From VFZN01 sp050249615 (GTDB taxonomy: Bacteria > Acidobacteriota > Vicinamibacteria > Vicinamibacterales > UBA2999), in the NCBI GenBank assembly GCA_050249615.1, contig JBFWQE010000072.1, forward strand, positions 1-25,102: DNA of 25,102 nt. Direction: 5' to 3'. The translations under genes were made by a program, and so were the position numbers. Every line of letters starts with the position of its first letter. Positions within the stretch are counted from its first letter, which is position 1. The notes below the pieces were generated by a model that was not told the origin of the DNA, searched no databases, and saw only the letters and a program-made list of their open reading frames with translations. Below, piece after piece: positions 1 through 8,417 of this stretch.

Positions 1-1
1 C

Positions 2-1666
2 GGCCTCTCCGGGCTGCGGCAGGGCTTCAGCACGCCGGTGGCGGTCCTGATGGGCATGGTGGGCCTGGTGCTCCTCATCGCGTGTGCGAACGTCGCGAGC
101 CTGCTGGTGGCGCGTGCCACGGCACGGCAGATGGTGATCGGCGTGCGACTGGCGCTCGGCGCCTGTCGCGGCCGCATCGTCCGCCAGGCGCTCTTCGAGA
201 GCCTGCTGCTCTCGCTCGCGGGCGGAGCGGTGGGGCTGGTCCTGTCCGTGTGGGTGGGCGAGCTGCTGGTGGGGCTGCTGCCGTCGAGCGGTTCGACGAC
301 GCGGCTGCTCTCCGCCACGCCTGACCTCCGCGTGGGCCTCTTCACCCTGGCCGTGTCGCTGGTCACCGCGGCAGTCTTCGGGCTCGCGCCGGCACTCCAG
401 ACCTCCAGGCCCGACATGAACCGCACGCTCCGCGAGGAAGCCGGTTCCCTCAGCGGCGGCCAGGCGCACGCGCGATTGCGCAAGGGCCTGGTGGTGGCGC
501 AGGTGGCGCTCTCCATGCTGCTGGTGGCGGGCGCGGGGCTCTTTGCCCGCAGCCTCTACAACCTGAAGCACCTGAACCCGGGCTTCGATGCCACCTCCCT
601 CGTGTCGTTCGCCATCAGCCCCGAGCTGTCGGGCTACTCGCAGGCGCGCATCAAGCAGTTCTACGCCGCGCTGCAGCAGGACCTGCAGGCCGTCACCGGC
701 GTCGCCGGTGTCTCCATGGCCGCCGAGCCCGTGCTCACGGACAGCATCTCGAGCCGCACCATCCAGGTGCAGGGGTACGAGACCAAGCCGGACGAGAACA
801 TGAACCCGTGGACCAACGAAGTGGGACCGGACTACTTCCGCACCATGGGGCAGACGCTGCTGCTCGGGCGCGAGTTCACGCCGAGGGACGCCGAAGGCGC
901 GCCGCTCGTCGCCGTCGTCAACGAGACCTTCGCGCGCTACTACTTCGGCTCGGAGAACCCCATCGGGCGCCGTTTCGGCTGGCGCGTGCTGAACGACCCT
1001 GGCGCCATCGAGATCGTGGGCGTGGTGAAGGACTCGCTGCACGGCACGATGCGCGAGGGGACGACGGAGGACAACCAGATCCGGCGGTTCGCCTACACGC
1101 CGCTGCAGCAGAGCACGGAGCTGGGGGGAATGACGGTGTACGTCCGCTCCACGCCGGAGGGCCGTGCCGGCCTCGTCGAGCGACTGCGGGAGGCCGTGCA
1201 CCGCCGCGACGCCAGCATGCCGCTCTACGACGTCGCGACGATGGAGCAGACGATAGACGAGGCGGTGTTCACCGAGCGCATGCTGGCGGTGCTGTCGGCT
1301 GCGTTCGGCCTGCTGGCCACACTGCTTGCGGCGGTCGGCCTCTACGGCCTGATGTCCTACACCGTGGCACGCCGCACGAGGGAGATCGGCATCCGCATCG
1401 CGCTCGGGGCGGAGCGCCGCACCGTCGTCTGGCTCGTGCTGCGCGAGGTGGCCGTGCTCACCGGCATCGGCGTGCTCATCGGCATCCCCGCGGCGCTCGC
1501 GCTCAGCCGCGTCGTGTCCTCACAGCTCTTCGGCCTCTCGCCTACGGACCCGCTGACGCTCGTCGCGGCCGCCACGACGCTCACGCTGGTAGGCGCGCTG
1601 GCGGGCTATCTGCCCGCTCGCCGGGCCGCTGCGGTCGAGCCTGTACGCGCGCTGCGCTATGAGTAG
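2..1666 (+). CDS. ADOP-family ABC transporter permease (MacB/FtsX type), 5' end outside window
   Basis: This is a membrane permease of the MacB/FtsX superfamily, probably the acidobacterial duplicated permease (ADOP) type, which works with an ABC ATPase in export or envelope processes. The frame is open from base 2, so the true start lies upstream and about the last 555 residues are present. In order one sees a hydrophobic FtsX segment with the family sequence GLVLLIACANVASLLVARA, two further membrane helices, a periplasmic MacB-type core of about 250 residues (its LVGVVKD-type region reads EIVGVVKDSLHG), and a second FtsX block with the helix LLATLLAAVGLYGLMSY followed by RRTREIGIRIALGA. It ends AVEPVRALRYE, the usual ADOP terminus. 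The duplicated FtsX layout supports ADOP over plain MacB. No ATPase gene is visible here. The family call is firm and the substrate is unknown. Confidence 0.93.
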   Translation, partial: GLSGLRQGFSTPVAVLMGMVGLVLLIACANVASLLVARATARQMVIGVRLALGACRGRIVRQALFESLLLSLAGGAVGLVLSVWVGELLVGLLPSSGSTTRLLSATPDLRVGLFTLAVSLVTAAVFGLAPALQTSRPDMNRTLREEAGSLSGGQAHARLRKGLVVAQVALSMLLVAGAGLFARSLYNLKHLNPGFDATSLVSFAISPELSGYSQARIKQFYAALQQDLQAVTGVAGVSMAAEPVLTDSISSRTIQVQGYETKPDENMNPWTNEVGPDYFRTMGQTLLLGREFTPRDAEGAPLVAVVNETFARYYFGSENPIGRRFGWRVLNDPGAIEIVGVVKDSLHGTMREGTTEDNQIRRFAYTPLQQSTELGGMTVYVRSTPEGRAGLVERLREAVHRRDASMPLYDVATMEQTIDEAVFTERMLAVLSAAFGLLATLLAAVGLYGLMSYTVARRTREIGIRIALGAERRTVVWLVLREVAVLTGIGVLIGIPAALALSRVVSSQLFGLSPTDPLTLVAAATTLTLVGALAGYLPARRAAAVEPVRALRYE

Positions 1667-1687
1667 CATGGCTGCGCGCGCATGCCC

Positions 1688-1962
1688 ATTGACGATTGCC
1701 GATTGGCGATTGAGTGAGTCATTGGGTGATTGGTGATTGGGGCATTGAGCATTGGATTGAGGGATTTGTGATTGGCGATTGATGATTGGGCCATTCCCCG
1801 TCGCAAGCGGCGGGCTGGGCGTGGACGCGTGTCGGCCACGAGACGTCTGCCAGCGACGAATCGCCCGATGCCGCAATCACCCAATCGCCCAATTCAATGC
1901 CCAATGCCCCAATCGCTCGATCATCAGTGAATCGCTCAATCGCCAATCGGCAATCGGCAATG
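1688..1962. repeat. Degenerate heptamer repeat spacer, GATTGNN arm then CAATCNN arm
   Basis: The gap between the permease and the aminopeptidase is filled by a degenerate 7-base repeat. From 1688 to about 1791 the plus strand repeats ATTG roughly every 7 bases (GATTGNN). From about 1857 to 1962 it repeats the complement, CAATCNN. The two arms therefore form a long imperfect inverted repeat around an ordinary centre at about 1792-1856. A reading frame runs through it but encodes only repetitive N/Q/S-rich sequence, so it is taken as noncoding. A second spacer of the same design lies at 15215-15387. Confidence 0.85.
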
Positions 1963-1969
1963 GTAGTCT
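1961..1969 (+). promoter_or_regulatory. Extended -10 element (TGG-TAGTCT) for the aminopeptidase
   Basis: TGG followed by TAGTCT fits an extended -10 (TGn-TAnnnT). The hexamer ends five bases before the ATG at 1975. No Shine-Dalgarno sequence is visible, so the mRNA is probably leaderless or nearly so. This placement favours 1975 over the in-frame ATG at 1960 and over earlier starts inside the repeat. It is an inference from motif and spacing. Confidence 0.45.
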
Positions 1970-1974
1970 TGCCC

Positions 1975-4587
1975 ATGCGTCTGGCAGTCTTGCTAACGGC
2001 CCTCGGGGCATGGGCCTTCCCTGCGGCGGCCCAGACCGCCATGCCGGCGGCCGGCGTGCCGTTGGACGTGGCCACGCGGCGCGCGGCGGTCATTGCGGAT
2101 CTGCGATACAACCTCCAGCTCGCGGTCCCGAAGGCGCTGGCCGATCCCGTCACCGGGACGACGGCCATCACGTTCGAGCTGAGGGACAACACCGAGCCGC
2201 TCGTCATCGACTTCGAGACGAGCCGCGATCACGTGAAGTCGGTGTCAGCCAACGGCGCCGCCACGCACTTCGAGTACGTCAACGGGCACATCGTCGTTCC
2301 GACGACGGCGCTCAAGGTCGGGCGGAATGCAGTTGAGATCGGGTTCACCGCCGGGAACGACCCGCTGAACCGGAGCGCGGATTTCCTCTACGCGCTCTTC
2401 GTGCCGGCGCGGGCGCGACAGGCGATTCCCGTGTTCGACCAGCCGGACCTGAAGGCGCGCTGGACCCTGCACCTCATCTACCCGCGGGCGTGGAGAGCGG
2501 TGAGCAACGGCGCCGAGGCCACTGGCCACGTCGCCGTGCCGGACAGGTCCTCGGCGCCACCCGTCCAGCGCGCGCCGGACGCCGAGATGGCCAGCATCGC
2601 GTTTCGCGAAACCGAGCCCCTCTCCACCTACCTCTTCTCCTTCGTCGTCGGCGACTTCAAGGTGGAGACCGCCGAGCGCAGGGGCCGCACCTTCCGCATG
2701 TTCCACCGCGAGACCGATGCGGCCAAGGTGGCGCGAAACCGGGAGGCCATCTTCGATCTCCATGCCGCGGCGATCGAGTACATGGAGCGCTACACCGGCA
2801 TCCCGTATGCGTTCGGCAAGTTCGACTTCGTGCTCATTCCCGCCTTCCAGTTCGGCGGCATGGAGCACGCCGGCAAGATCCTCTACAACGCGTCCGGCCT
2901 GATGCTGGACGAGTCGGCCACGCAGAACCAGCTGCTCGGGCGCGCGTCGGTCATCTCGCACGAGACGGCGCACATGTGGTTCGGGGACCTCGTGACGATG
3001 CGCTGGTTCAACGACGTGTGGATGAAGGAGGTCTTCGCCAACTTCATGGCGGCGAAGATCGTCAACCCCTCGTTCCCGGAGGTGAACCACGAGCTGCGAT
3101 TCCTGCTGGCGCACTATCCGGCGGCGTACGAGGTGGACCGCACGCCGGGCGCGAATCCCATCCGGCAGGTGCTCGAGAACCTGAACGAGGCCGGCCAGAT
3201 GTACGGCGCCATCATCTACCAGAAGGCGCCGGTCATGATGCGGCACCTGGAGGCGCTGCTCGGCGAGGAGTCGTTCCGGGACGGCCTGCGCGAGTACCTC
3301 GCGGCACACAAGTTCGGCAACGCGACGTGGACCGATCTGATCGACGTGCTCGACCGGCGCACGCCCGTGGACCTGCAGGCGTGGAGCAAGGTGTGGGTGG
3401 AGCAGCCCGGACGCCCCACGGTCACCACGGAGCTGTCGGTCAGCGACGGGCGCATCACACGCCTGGCGTTCCGGCAGCGCGACACGTGGAATCGCGGGCG
3501 CGCGTGGCCGCAACAGCTGCGCGTGGCGTTCGGCGACGCCGCCGGCAGCACGAAGACGTTGAACGTGGCGCTCGACGGCGCCAGTGTCGAGGTGAAGGAA
3601 GCCGTGGGGCTGCCGGCACCGGCCTTCGTCCTGCCGAACGGTGAAGGCTGGGCCTACGGCGGCTTCGAGCTGGACGAGGCATCGCTGGCGTACCTCTCGC
3701 GATCGCTGCCGTCCGTCAAGGATCCCCTGACGCGCGGCAGCGCGTGGGTGACGCTGTGGGATGCGCTGCTCGACGGACGGCTGGCGCCCACCGCGTTCAT
3801 GGACCTCGCCGCCGCAGCGCTGCCGGTTGAAACCGACGAGCAGCTGACGGCGAGGGTACTGGGCTACGCCGGCCGTGCATGGTGGCGGTTTCTCCCGGCC
3901 GAGGCGCGGACCGCGCGCGCGTCGGCCTTCGAGAAGCTGCTCGTGGATGGTGTCGGACGCGCGAAGACCGCGAGCCAGAAGGCGGCGTGGTTCGCCGCGG
4001 TGCGGAACGTGGCCATCACCGGGCCCACGGTGGAGTGGCTGCGGCGCGTGTGGGCGAAGAAGGACGTGGTCCAGGGACTGCCGCTGGCCGAGGCGGACTA
4101 TACGACGCTGGCGCTGGAGCTCGCCGTACGGGAAGTGGATGGCTGGCGCGAGATCCTCGCCGAGCAGCTCACCCGCATCGAGAACCCGGATCGCAAGGGA
4201 CGCTTCCAGTTCGTCATGCCCGCGCTCTCAGCGGATCCGAAGGAGCGCGACGCCTGGTTCCGCTCGCTGGCGGACGTCAAGAACCGCCGGCGCGAGCCGT
4301 GGGTGCTCGAAGGACTCGACTACCTGCACCATCCCCTGCGAGCACGGGCCTCGGCCGGCTACGTCACGCCCAGCCTCGAGATGCTGTGGGAGATCCAGAA
4401 GACGGGCGACATCTTCTTCCCGAAGCGCTGGCTGGACGCCACATTGGGCGGCCACCGTTCGCCCGAGGTCGCGAGCATGGTGCGCGAGTTCCTCGCGGGG
4501 CTGCCGGCGAACTACCCGGAGCGGCTGAAGAACATCACGCTGCAATCGGCGGATGAACTGTTCCGCGTGGAGAGGACGACCCCATGA
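1975..4587 (+). CDS. Secreted M1-family zinc aminopeptidase
   Basis: This is an exported gluzincin aminopeptidase that removes N-terminal residues from peptides outside the cytoplasm. From the ATG at 1975 it has 870 residues and a signal peptide of about 20 residues (MRLAVLLTALGAWAFPAAAQ). The zinc site is complete: HETAH at 329-333, with the third ligand E352 in WMKEVFANF, giving the canonical HEXXH-X18-E. Y415 in IIYQKAP is the expected catalytic tyrosine. The exopeptidase motif, usually GAMEN, reads GGMEH at 294-298, a variant that may alter N-terminus recognition. The region after about 480 is the family's C-terminal helical part. The stop overlaps the next ATG by four bases (ATGA), so the amidohydrolase is probably translationally coupled. 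Longer in-frame starts upstream would begin in repeat DNA and bury the signal peptide. Confidence 0.95.
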   Translation: MRLAVLLTALGAWAFPAAAQTAMPAAGVPLDVATRRAAVIADLRYNLQLAVPKALADPVTGTTAITFELRDNTEPLVIDFETSRDHVKSVSANGAATHFEYVNGHIVVPTTALKVGRNAVEIGFTAGNDPLNRSADFLYALFVPARARQAIPVFDQPDLKARWTLHLIYPRAWRAVSNGAEATGHVAVPDRSSAPPVQRAPDAEMASIAFRETEPLSTYLFSFVVGDFKVETAERRGRTFRMFHRETDAAKVARNREAIFDLHAAAIEYMERYTGIPYAFGKFDFVLIPAFQFGGMEHAGKILYNASGLMLDESATQNQLLGRASVISHETAHMWFGDLVTMRWFNDVWMKEVFANFMAAKIVNPSFPEVNHELRFLLAHYPAAYEVDRTPGANPIRQVLENLNEAGQMYGAIIYQKAPVMMRHLEALLGEESFRDGLREYLAAHKFGNATWTDLIDVLDRRTPVDLQAWSKVWVEQPGRPTVTTELSVSDGRITRLAFRQRDTWNRGRAWPQQLRVAFGDAAGSTKTLNVALDGASVEVKEAVGLPAPAFVLPNGEGWAYGGFELDEASLAYLSRSLPSVKDPLTRGSAWVTLWDALLDGRLAPTAFMDLAAAALPVETDEQLTARVLGYAGRAWWRFLPAEARTARASAFEKLLVDGVGRAKTASQKAAWFAAVRNVAITGPTVEWLRRVWAKKDVVQGLPLAEADYTTLALELAVREVDGWREILAEQLTRIENPDRKGRFQFVMPALSADPKERDAWFRSLADVKNRRREPWVLEGLDYLHHPLRARASAGYVTPSLEMLWEIQKTGDIFFPKRWLDATLGGHRSPEVASMVREFLAGLPANYPERLKNITLQSADELFRVERTTP

Positions 4588-5801
4588 TCCGCACCTTCGT
4601 CATCGCCGCCTGCCTTGCCGCGGCACAGGCATCCGCTGCCGCACAGTCTGCCCAGCCGGCGGCGGAGATCACGCTGAGAGCGGGCGCCATCATCAACGGC
4701 GACGGCCGTGTCCTTCCCGGCAACACGGTGACCGTCCGGGACGGTCGCATCGTCCGCGTCGGCGGGCCGGACGCGCCGGTCACGATCCATCTCGGCAAGG
4801 CGACGCTGCTGCCCGGCTTCATCGACACGCACGTCCACATCGACTGGCATTTCAACGCCGAGGGCCGCTACCACACCGGTCCCGAGCCGCCGGAGCAGAA
4901 CGCGCTCTACGCGGCCGAGAACGCCTACGTCACCCTGATGGCCGGGTTCACCACGGTCCAGAGCGTGGGCTCGCCTCGCGACAAGCCCGTGCGGGACGCG
5001 ATCGCGCGCGGTGTGCTGCCGGGGCCGCGCATCCTCACCTCGCTCGGGCAGATCAGCAACCCGAAGCTCACGCCCGACGAGCTGCGCGCCCAGGTGCGGC
5101 AGCGCAAGACGGACGGCGCGGACCTGGTGAAGATCTTCGCGTCGGCCAGCATCCGCGATGGCGGCACGCCGACGCTGAGCCAGGAGCAGCTCGATGCCGT
5201 CTGTGCCGAGGCGCGCGCGCAGGGGCTCCGGTCCATGGTCCACGCGCACAGCCCCGAGTCGATGATGCGGGCGGCACGCGCCGGGTGCACCGTGGTCGAG
5301 CACGGCGGCCTGGCCACGCCGGAGGCGCTGAAGCTGCTGGCCGACCGCGGCGTCTTCTTCGATCCGAACATCGGCCTCGTCACGCAGAACTACCTGGAGA
5401 ACAAGGCACGATTCCTCGGCGTGGGCAACTACACCGAGGAGGGCTTCGCCGCCATGGAGAAGGCCCTGGCGATGAAGGACGCGATGTTCACGGCCGCGCT
5501 GAAGACGCCGGGGCTGAAGATCGTGATGGGCACCGACGCCGTGGCCGGCGCCCACGGGCAGAACATGCGCGAGATCTTCGAGCGCGTGAAGTCCGGCCAG
5601 TCACCCGCGGACGCGATTCGCTCGCTCACGTCCATCTCGGCCGAGTCTCTCGGCCTCGGCAAGGAGATCGGCGCCATCGCCCCGGGCCTTGCCGCCGATC
5701 TCGTGGCCGTGGACGGCAACCCGCTCACCGACATCTCGGCCCTCGACCGCGTGGCTTTCGTGATGCGCGGCGGCCGGGTGTATCGCGGCCCCGCGCGCTA
5801 G
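4584..5801 (+). CDS. Secreted metal-dependent amidohydrolase (imidazolonepropionase-like)
   Basis: This is an exported amidohydrolase-superfamily enzyme of 405 residues that hydrolyses amide or peptide-like bonds; its substrate cannot be read from sequence. A signal peptide covers about residues 1-21. The metal-site residues are all visible: H83 and H85 in GFIDTHVHID, K183 in GADLVKIFAS (candidate carboxylated lysine), H220 in MVHAHSPE, H240 in VVEHGG and D318 in MGTDAV. The C-terminal AADLVAVDGNPL and VAFVMRGGRVYRG segments are typical of imidazolonepropionase-like and Xaa-Pro dipeptidase-like members. It overlaps the aminopeptidase gene by ATGA, which points to a shared peptide-degradation role. 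A related enzyme is encoded at 7085-8368 on the other strand. Confidence 0.94.
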   Translation: MIRTFVIAACLAAAQASAAAQSAQPAAEITLRAGAIINGDGRVLPGNTVTVRDGRIVRVGGPDAPVTIHLGKATLLPGFIDTHVHIDWHFNAEGRYHTGPEPPEQNALYAAENAYVTLMAGFTTVQSVGSPRDKPVRDAIARGVLPGPRILTSLGQISNPKLTPDELRAQVRQRKTDGADLVKIFASASIRDGGTPTLSQEQLDAVCAEARAQGLRSMVHAHSPESMMRAARAGCTVVEHGGLATPEALKLLADRGVFFDPNIGLVTQNYLENKARFLGVGNYTEEGFAAMEKALAMKDAMFTAALKTPGLKIVMGTDAVAGAHGQNMREIFERVKSGQSPADAIRSLTSISAESLGLGKEIGAIAPGLAADLVAVDGNPLTDISALDRVAFVMRGGRVYRGPAR

Positions 5802-5807
5802 ACCCGA

Positions 5808-5813
5808 TACAAT
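5808..5813 (+). promoter_or_regulatory. -10 element TACAAT for a leaderless oxidoreductase mRNA
   Basis: TACAAT lies between the amidohydrolase stop and the next ATG, with exactly six bases between hexamer and ATG. That spacing puts the expected transcription start on the A of the start codon. No Shine-Dalgarno sequence is present in the 18-base gap, so the downstream gene probably has its own leaderless promoter. Confidence 0.5.
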
Positions 5814-5819
5814 CAGCGC

Positions 5820-7001
5820 ATGCGGAGCACGGCGGATATCGTCATCGTGGGCGGCGGCTGCATGGGATGCAGCCTCGCGTGGCACCTGGCCCAGCGCGGC
5901 GTCACCAACGTCGTCCTCGTCGAGCGCGAGGCGCAGCTGGCCACCGGGTCCACCGGCAAGAACGCCGGCGGCGTCAGGCACCAGTTCTCCCATCCGGCGA
6001 ATATCAGCCTGTCGATCGAGTCCATCGCGATGATGGCCGACTTCGAGGCGCGCGTCGGCACACCCATCGACTTCCACCGGGACGGCTACCTGTTCCTCGT
6101 GTCGAAGACGGCGAACGTGGCCACGTTCCTCCGCAACATCGCGCTGCAGCAGCAGATGGGCGTGGACGTGCAGTGGCTCTCGCCGAAGGAGGCCGCCGCC
6201 ATCGCGCCGGGCATCGACATCGAAGGCGTGCGCGGCGCCGCGTGGTGCGCCGCCGATGGCGTGGCGGATCCGAACGGCGTGACGATGGGCTTCGCGAAGG
6301 GCGCGCAGGCACGCGGGGTGGAGATCGTCCGAGAGACCGAGGTGACCGGCATCAGGCTGGACAACCACCGCATCTCGGAAGTCCAGACCTCGCGGGGGAA
6401 CATCACCACGCCCATCGTCGTGAACGCCGCCGGCCCGTGGGCGAAGGCCATCGGCCGCTACTGCGGCGTGGACGTGCCGGTGGAGCCGGAGCGGCGCCAC
6501 ATCTTCATCGCCACGCCCGAGCGCGGCGGATCGTGGGACGCGCCGGAGTGGGGGGGCCGCATGCCCCGCTCGAGGGTGCTCGTCATCGACTTCGAGAGCA
6601 CGTTCTACTTCCACCGCGAGGGGCCGGGGCTGCTCTTCGGCATGGGCGACCCCGACGAGACACCCGGGTTCGACATCACCGTGCGCTGGGACTTCCTGCC
6701 GAAGGTGACCGAGGTGGCCGTGCGGCGGCTGCCCGCCATGGCCGAGGCCGCGGTCTCGCACGCGTGGGCCGGCCTCTACGAGATGACGCCGGACCACAAC
6801 CCGATCATCGGGCCGTCACCGGACGTCCAGGGCTTCTACACCATCGCGGGCTTCAGCGGACACGGATTCCAGCACGCCCCGGCGGCGGGACGCATCCTCG
6901 CGGACGTGATGACGGGACAGGACCCGAAGTTCGACCTGTCGCCCTTCGCGCACGACCGCTTCGCCACCGCCGCGCGCGGCGGAGAGCTGAACGTGGTGTA
7001 G
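5820..7001 (+). CDS. FAD-dependent oxidoreductase, DAO family (sarcosine oxidase beta / glycine oxidase-like)
   Basis: This is a cytoplasmic flavoprotein of 393 residues that oxidises a secondary amine or amino acid. The N-terminus holds the dinucleotide-binding Rossmann motif IVGGGCMGCSLAWHLA (G11-x-G13-xx-G16), with an acidic strand end at VLVERE. The segment TGSTGKNAGGVRHQF matches the FAD-contact region of sarcosine oxidase beta-type proteins. The C-terminal segments YEMTPDHNPIIG and GFSGHGFQHAPAAGR are the usual DAO signature. There is no signal peptide, in contrast to the two upstream exported hydrolases. The neighbourhood suggests it oxidises a product of peptide or amino-acid-derivative hydrolysis. 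Substrate and partner subunits are unknown; no alpha, gamma or delta sarcosine oxidase subunit is nearby, so a monomeric enzyme is more likely. Confidence 0.9.
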   Translation: MRSTADIVIVGGGCMGCSLAWHLAQRGVTNVVLVEREAQLATGSTGKNAGGVRHQFSHPANISLSIESIAMMADFEARVGTPIDFHRDGYLFLVSKTANVATFLRNIALQQQMGVDVQWLSPKEAAAIAPGIDIEGVRGAAWCAADGVADPNGVTMGFAKGAQARGVEIVRETEVTGIRLDNHRISEVQTSRGNITTPIVVNAAGPWAKAIGRYCGVDVPVEPERRHIFIATPERGGSWDAPEWGGRMPRSRVLVIDFESTFYFHREGPGLLFGMGDPDETPGFDITVRWDFLPKVTEVAVRRLPAMAEAAVSHAWAGLYEMTPDHNPIIGPSPDVQGFYTIAGFSGHGFQHAPAAGRILADVMTGQDPKFDLSPFAHDRFATAARGGELNVV

Positions 7002-7003
7002 AC

Positions 7004-7034
7004 GGGGCTTGGGGCTTGGGGCTTGGGACTTGAG
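7004..7034 (+). repeat. G-rich heptamer repeat with a perfect G-quadruplex motif
   Basis: Between two convergent genes, four G-runs (4, 4, 4 and 3 G) separated by CTT loops occupy 7004-7027, followed by a decayed copy to 7034. The period is seven bases (GGGGCTT). The pattern meets the strict four-run rule for an intramolecular quadruplex on the plus strand. Confidence 0.8.
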
Positions 7035-7041
7035 GTCTTGA

Positions 7042-7076
7042 CTTCGTGCCCTTCGAGTCTCTTCGTGTCTTCGTGG
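7042..7076 (+). repeat. Short degenerate CTTCGTG repeat
   Basis: Four imperfect copies of CTTCGTG or CTTCGAG follow the G-rich repeat and fill the rest of the 83-base convergent gap up to the amidohydrolase stop at 7085. No terminator hairpin is seen. The whole gap is low-complexity sequence. Confidence 0.55.
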
Positions 7077-7084
7077 TCTCCCTT

Positions 7085-8368
7085 CTACTGCTTGTACACG
7101 CGGCCGCCCTTCATCACGAACTTCACGCGACGCAGCGCGGCGATATCGGCCGTCGGATCCCCCTCCACCGCGATGAGGTCCGCCAGCAGGCCCTCGCGCA
7201 CGCGGCCGACGCGGTTCTCCAGATGGAAATGCGCTGCATTCCCTGACGTCGCCGCGACCGTGGCCGCCAGCGGCGTCATGCCCCACTGCACCATCAGCTC
7301 CAGCTCGCGCACGTTGTCGCCGTGCGGGTACACCCCGACGTCCCCGCCGAAACACATCTTCACGCCCGCGGCCAGCGCCGCCTTGAAGGTCTCGCGCTTC
7401 TTCGCGATCCGCTCGGGCTCGGGCTCGACGCCCTTCTTCCAGCCCGCGTACTGCGCCGTCGCGTCCGGCGCGGCGAGTGTCGGGCAGTAGGCCACGCCCT
7501 TCTCCACCATCAGCTTCCAGATCTCCGGCGTCCCCTCGTCTCCGTGATCCACCGTCTCCACGCCGCCGAGGATGGCTCGGCGCATCCCTTCTGCCGTCCC
7601 CGCGTGCGCGACGACCGGCCGGCCGCTGCTCTTCGCCACCTCGACGATGCGGGTGATCTCGTCGAGCGTGAAGGTGGGCCGCGCTTCCCCGTTCGGGCCC
7701 CAGCGATAGTCCGCGTAGATCTTGATGAAGTCCACGCCGTGCCCGATCTGGTCCCGCGCGACGCGCGCCACGCCCTCGAGCCCGTCCGCCTCCTCCGCTC
7801 CCTGTGGCACGCGCCACTCGGAAGCGAAGCCCTTCGGCCCGTAGCTGCCGGTGGCCACCATCGCAGGCCCGGCGACGAGCATGCGCGGTCCCGGCACGAC
7901 GCCATCCTCGATGGCGCGCTTCAACCCGACGTCCGCGTACCCCGCGCCTTCGCTGCCCAGGTCGCGGACCGTGGTGACGCCGGCCATCAGTGTCCGCTCC
8001 GCGTGCGTCACGGCCCGCGCCACGCGGTAGGCCACCGATTCCTTCAGCACCTGGTCGTTCCACGTCGTCTCGTTGTAGGGGTGCAGCAGCAGGTGCGAGT
8101 GCCCCTCGATCATTCCCGGCATCAGGGTGGATCCCGACAGCCGCAGCGTCTGGGCGCCTGCCGGGGCCGCTACCGTGGCCGATGGCCCGGCGGCCACGAT
8201 GCGATCACCGCGAACGACCACGGACCAGCCCTTCTGCAGGCGTTCCCCATCGAACACCGAGTCGGGGATGAGAACCGTGGATGGCGCAGAGACCTGGCCC
8301 GCCGACGGGACGCAGATGAGCGCAGATGCACACAGGGCCAGCGCAGGGGCCAGGACGAGTCGCCTCAT
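7085..8368 (-). CDS. Secreted metal-dependent amidohydrolase, second paralogue
   Basis: This is an exported amidohydrolase of 427 residues with a signal peptide over about residues 1-24 (MRRLVLAPALALCASALICV). The metal residues are H90 and H92 in GMIEGHSHL, the lysine in DFIKIYADYRWG, the histidines in VVAHAGTAEG and TVDHGDEG, and the aspartate in CFGGDVGVYPHG. The C-terminal LLADLIAVEGDP and VKFVMKGGRVYKQ resemble the plus-strand amidohydrolase at 4584-5801, so the two are paralogues of the imidazolonepropionase-like group. The start at 8368 gives the cleanest signal peptide and lies eight bases after a TATACT -10; the longer frame to 8416 would cross that promoter. The substrate is unknown. 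Confidence 0.93.
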   Translation of the reverse strand: MRRLVLAPALALCASALICVPSAGQVSAPSTVLIPDSVFDGERLQKGWSVVVRGDRIVAAGPSATVAAPAGAQTLRLSGSTLMPGMIEGHSHLLLHPYNETTWNDQVLKESVAYRVARAVTHAERTLMAGVTTVRDLGSEGAGYADVGLKRAIEDGVVPGPRMLVAGPAMVATGSYGPKGFASEWRVPQGAEEADGLEGVARVARDQIGHGVDFIKIYADYRWGPNGEARPTFTLDEITRIVEVAKSSGRPVVAHAGTAEGMRRAILGGVETVDHGDEGTPEIWKLMVEKGVAYCPTLAAPDATAQYAGWKKGVEPEPERIAKKRETFKAALAAGVKMCFGGDVGVYPHGDNVRELELMVQWGMTPLAATVAATSGNAAHFHLENRVGRVREGLLADLIAVEGDPTADIAALRRVKFVMKGGRVYKQ

Positions 8369-8376
8369 GGGCGCGA

Positions 8377-8384
8377 AGTATACT
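8377..8384. promoter_or_regulatory. Symmetric -10 element AGTATACT serving divergent genes
   Basis: The perfect palindrome AGTATACT gives TATACT on both strands: 8379-8384 on plus and 8382-8377 on minus. On minus it ends eight bases before the amidohydrolase ATG, a near-leaderless layout. On plus it precedes the TPR-like gene, whose GGAGG lies at 8402-8406 and ATG at 8418. Palindromic -10 elements are known to fire in both directions in bacteria. Assignment here is by motif and spacing only. Confidence 0.5.
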
Positions 8385-8417
8385 GCCGGGGGGCCAGGCA
8401 CGGAGGTTCGGGGCAAA

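Noticed and set aside
1786..1974. Longer N-terminus for the aminopeptidase
   Set aside because: It would begin inside heptamer-repeat DNA and place 63 repetitive residues before the signal peptide; the -10 box at 1964-1969 also argues for the start at 1975.
4553..7033. An 826-residue open frame spanning the amidohydrolase and oxidoreductase genes
   Set aside because: It is an out-of-frame shadow rich in R, G and H without any motif; two well-formed genes occupy the same DNA.
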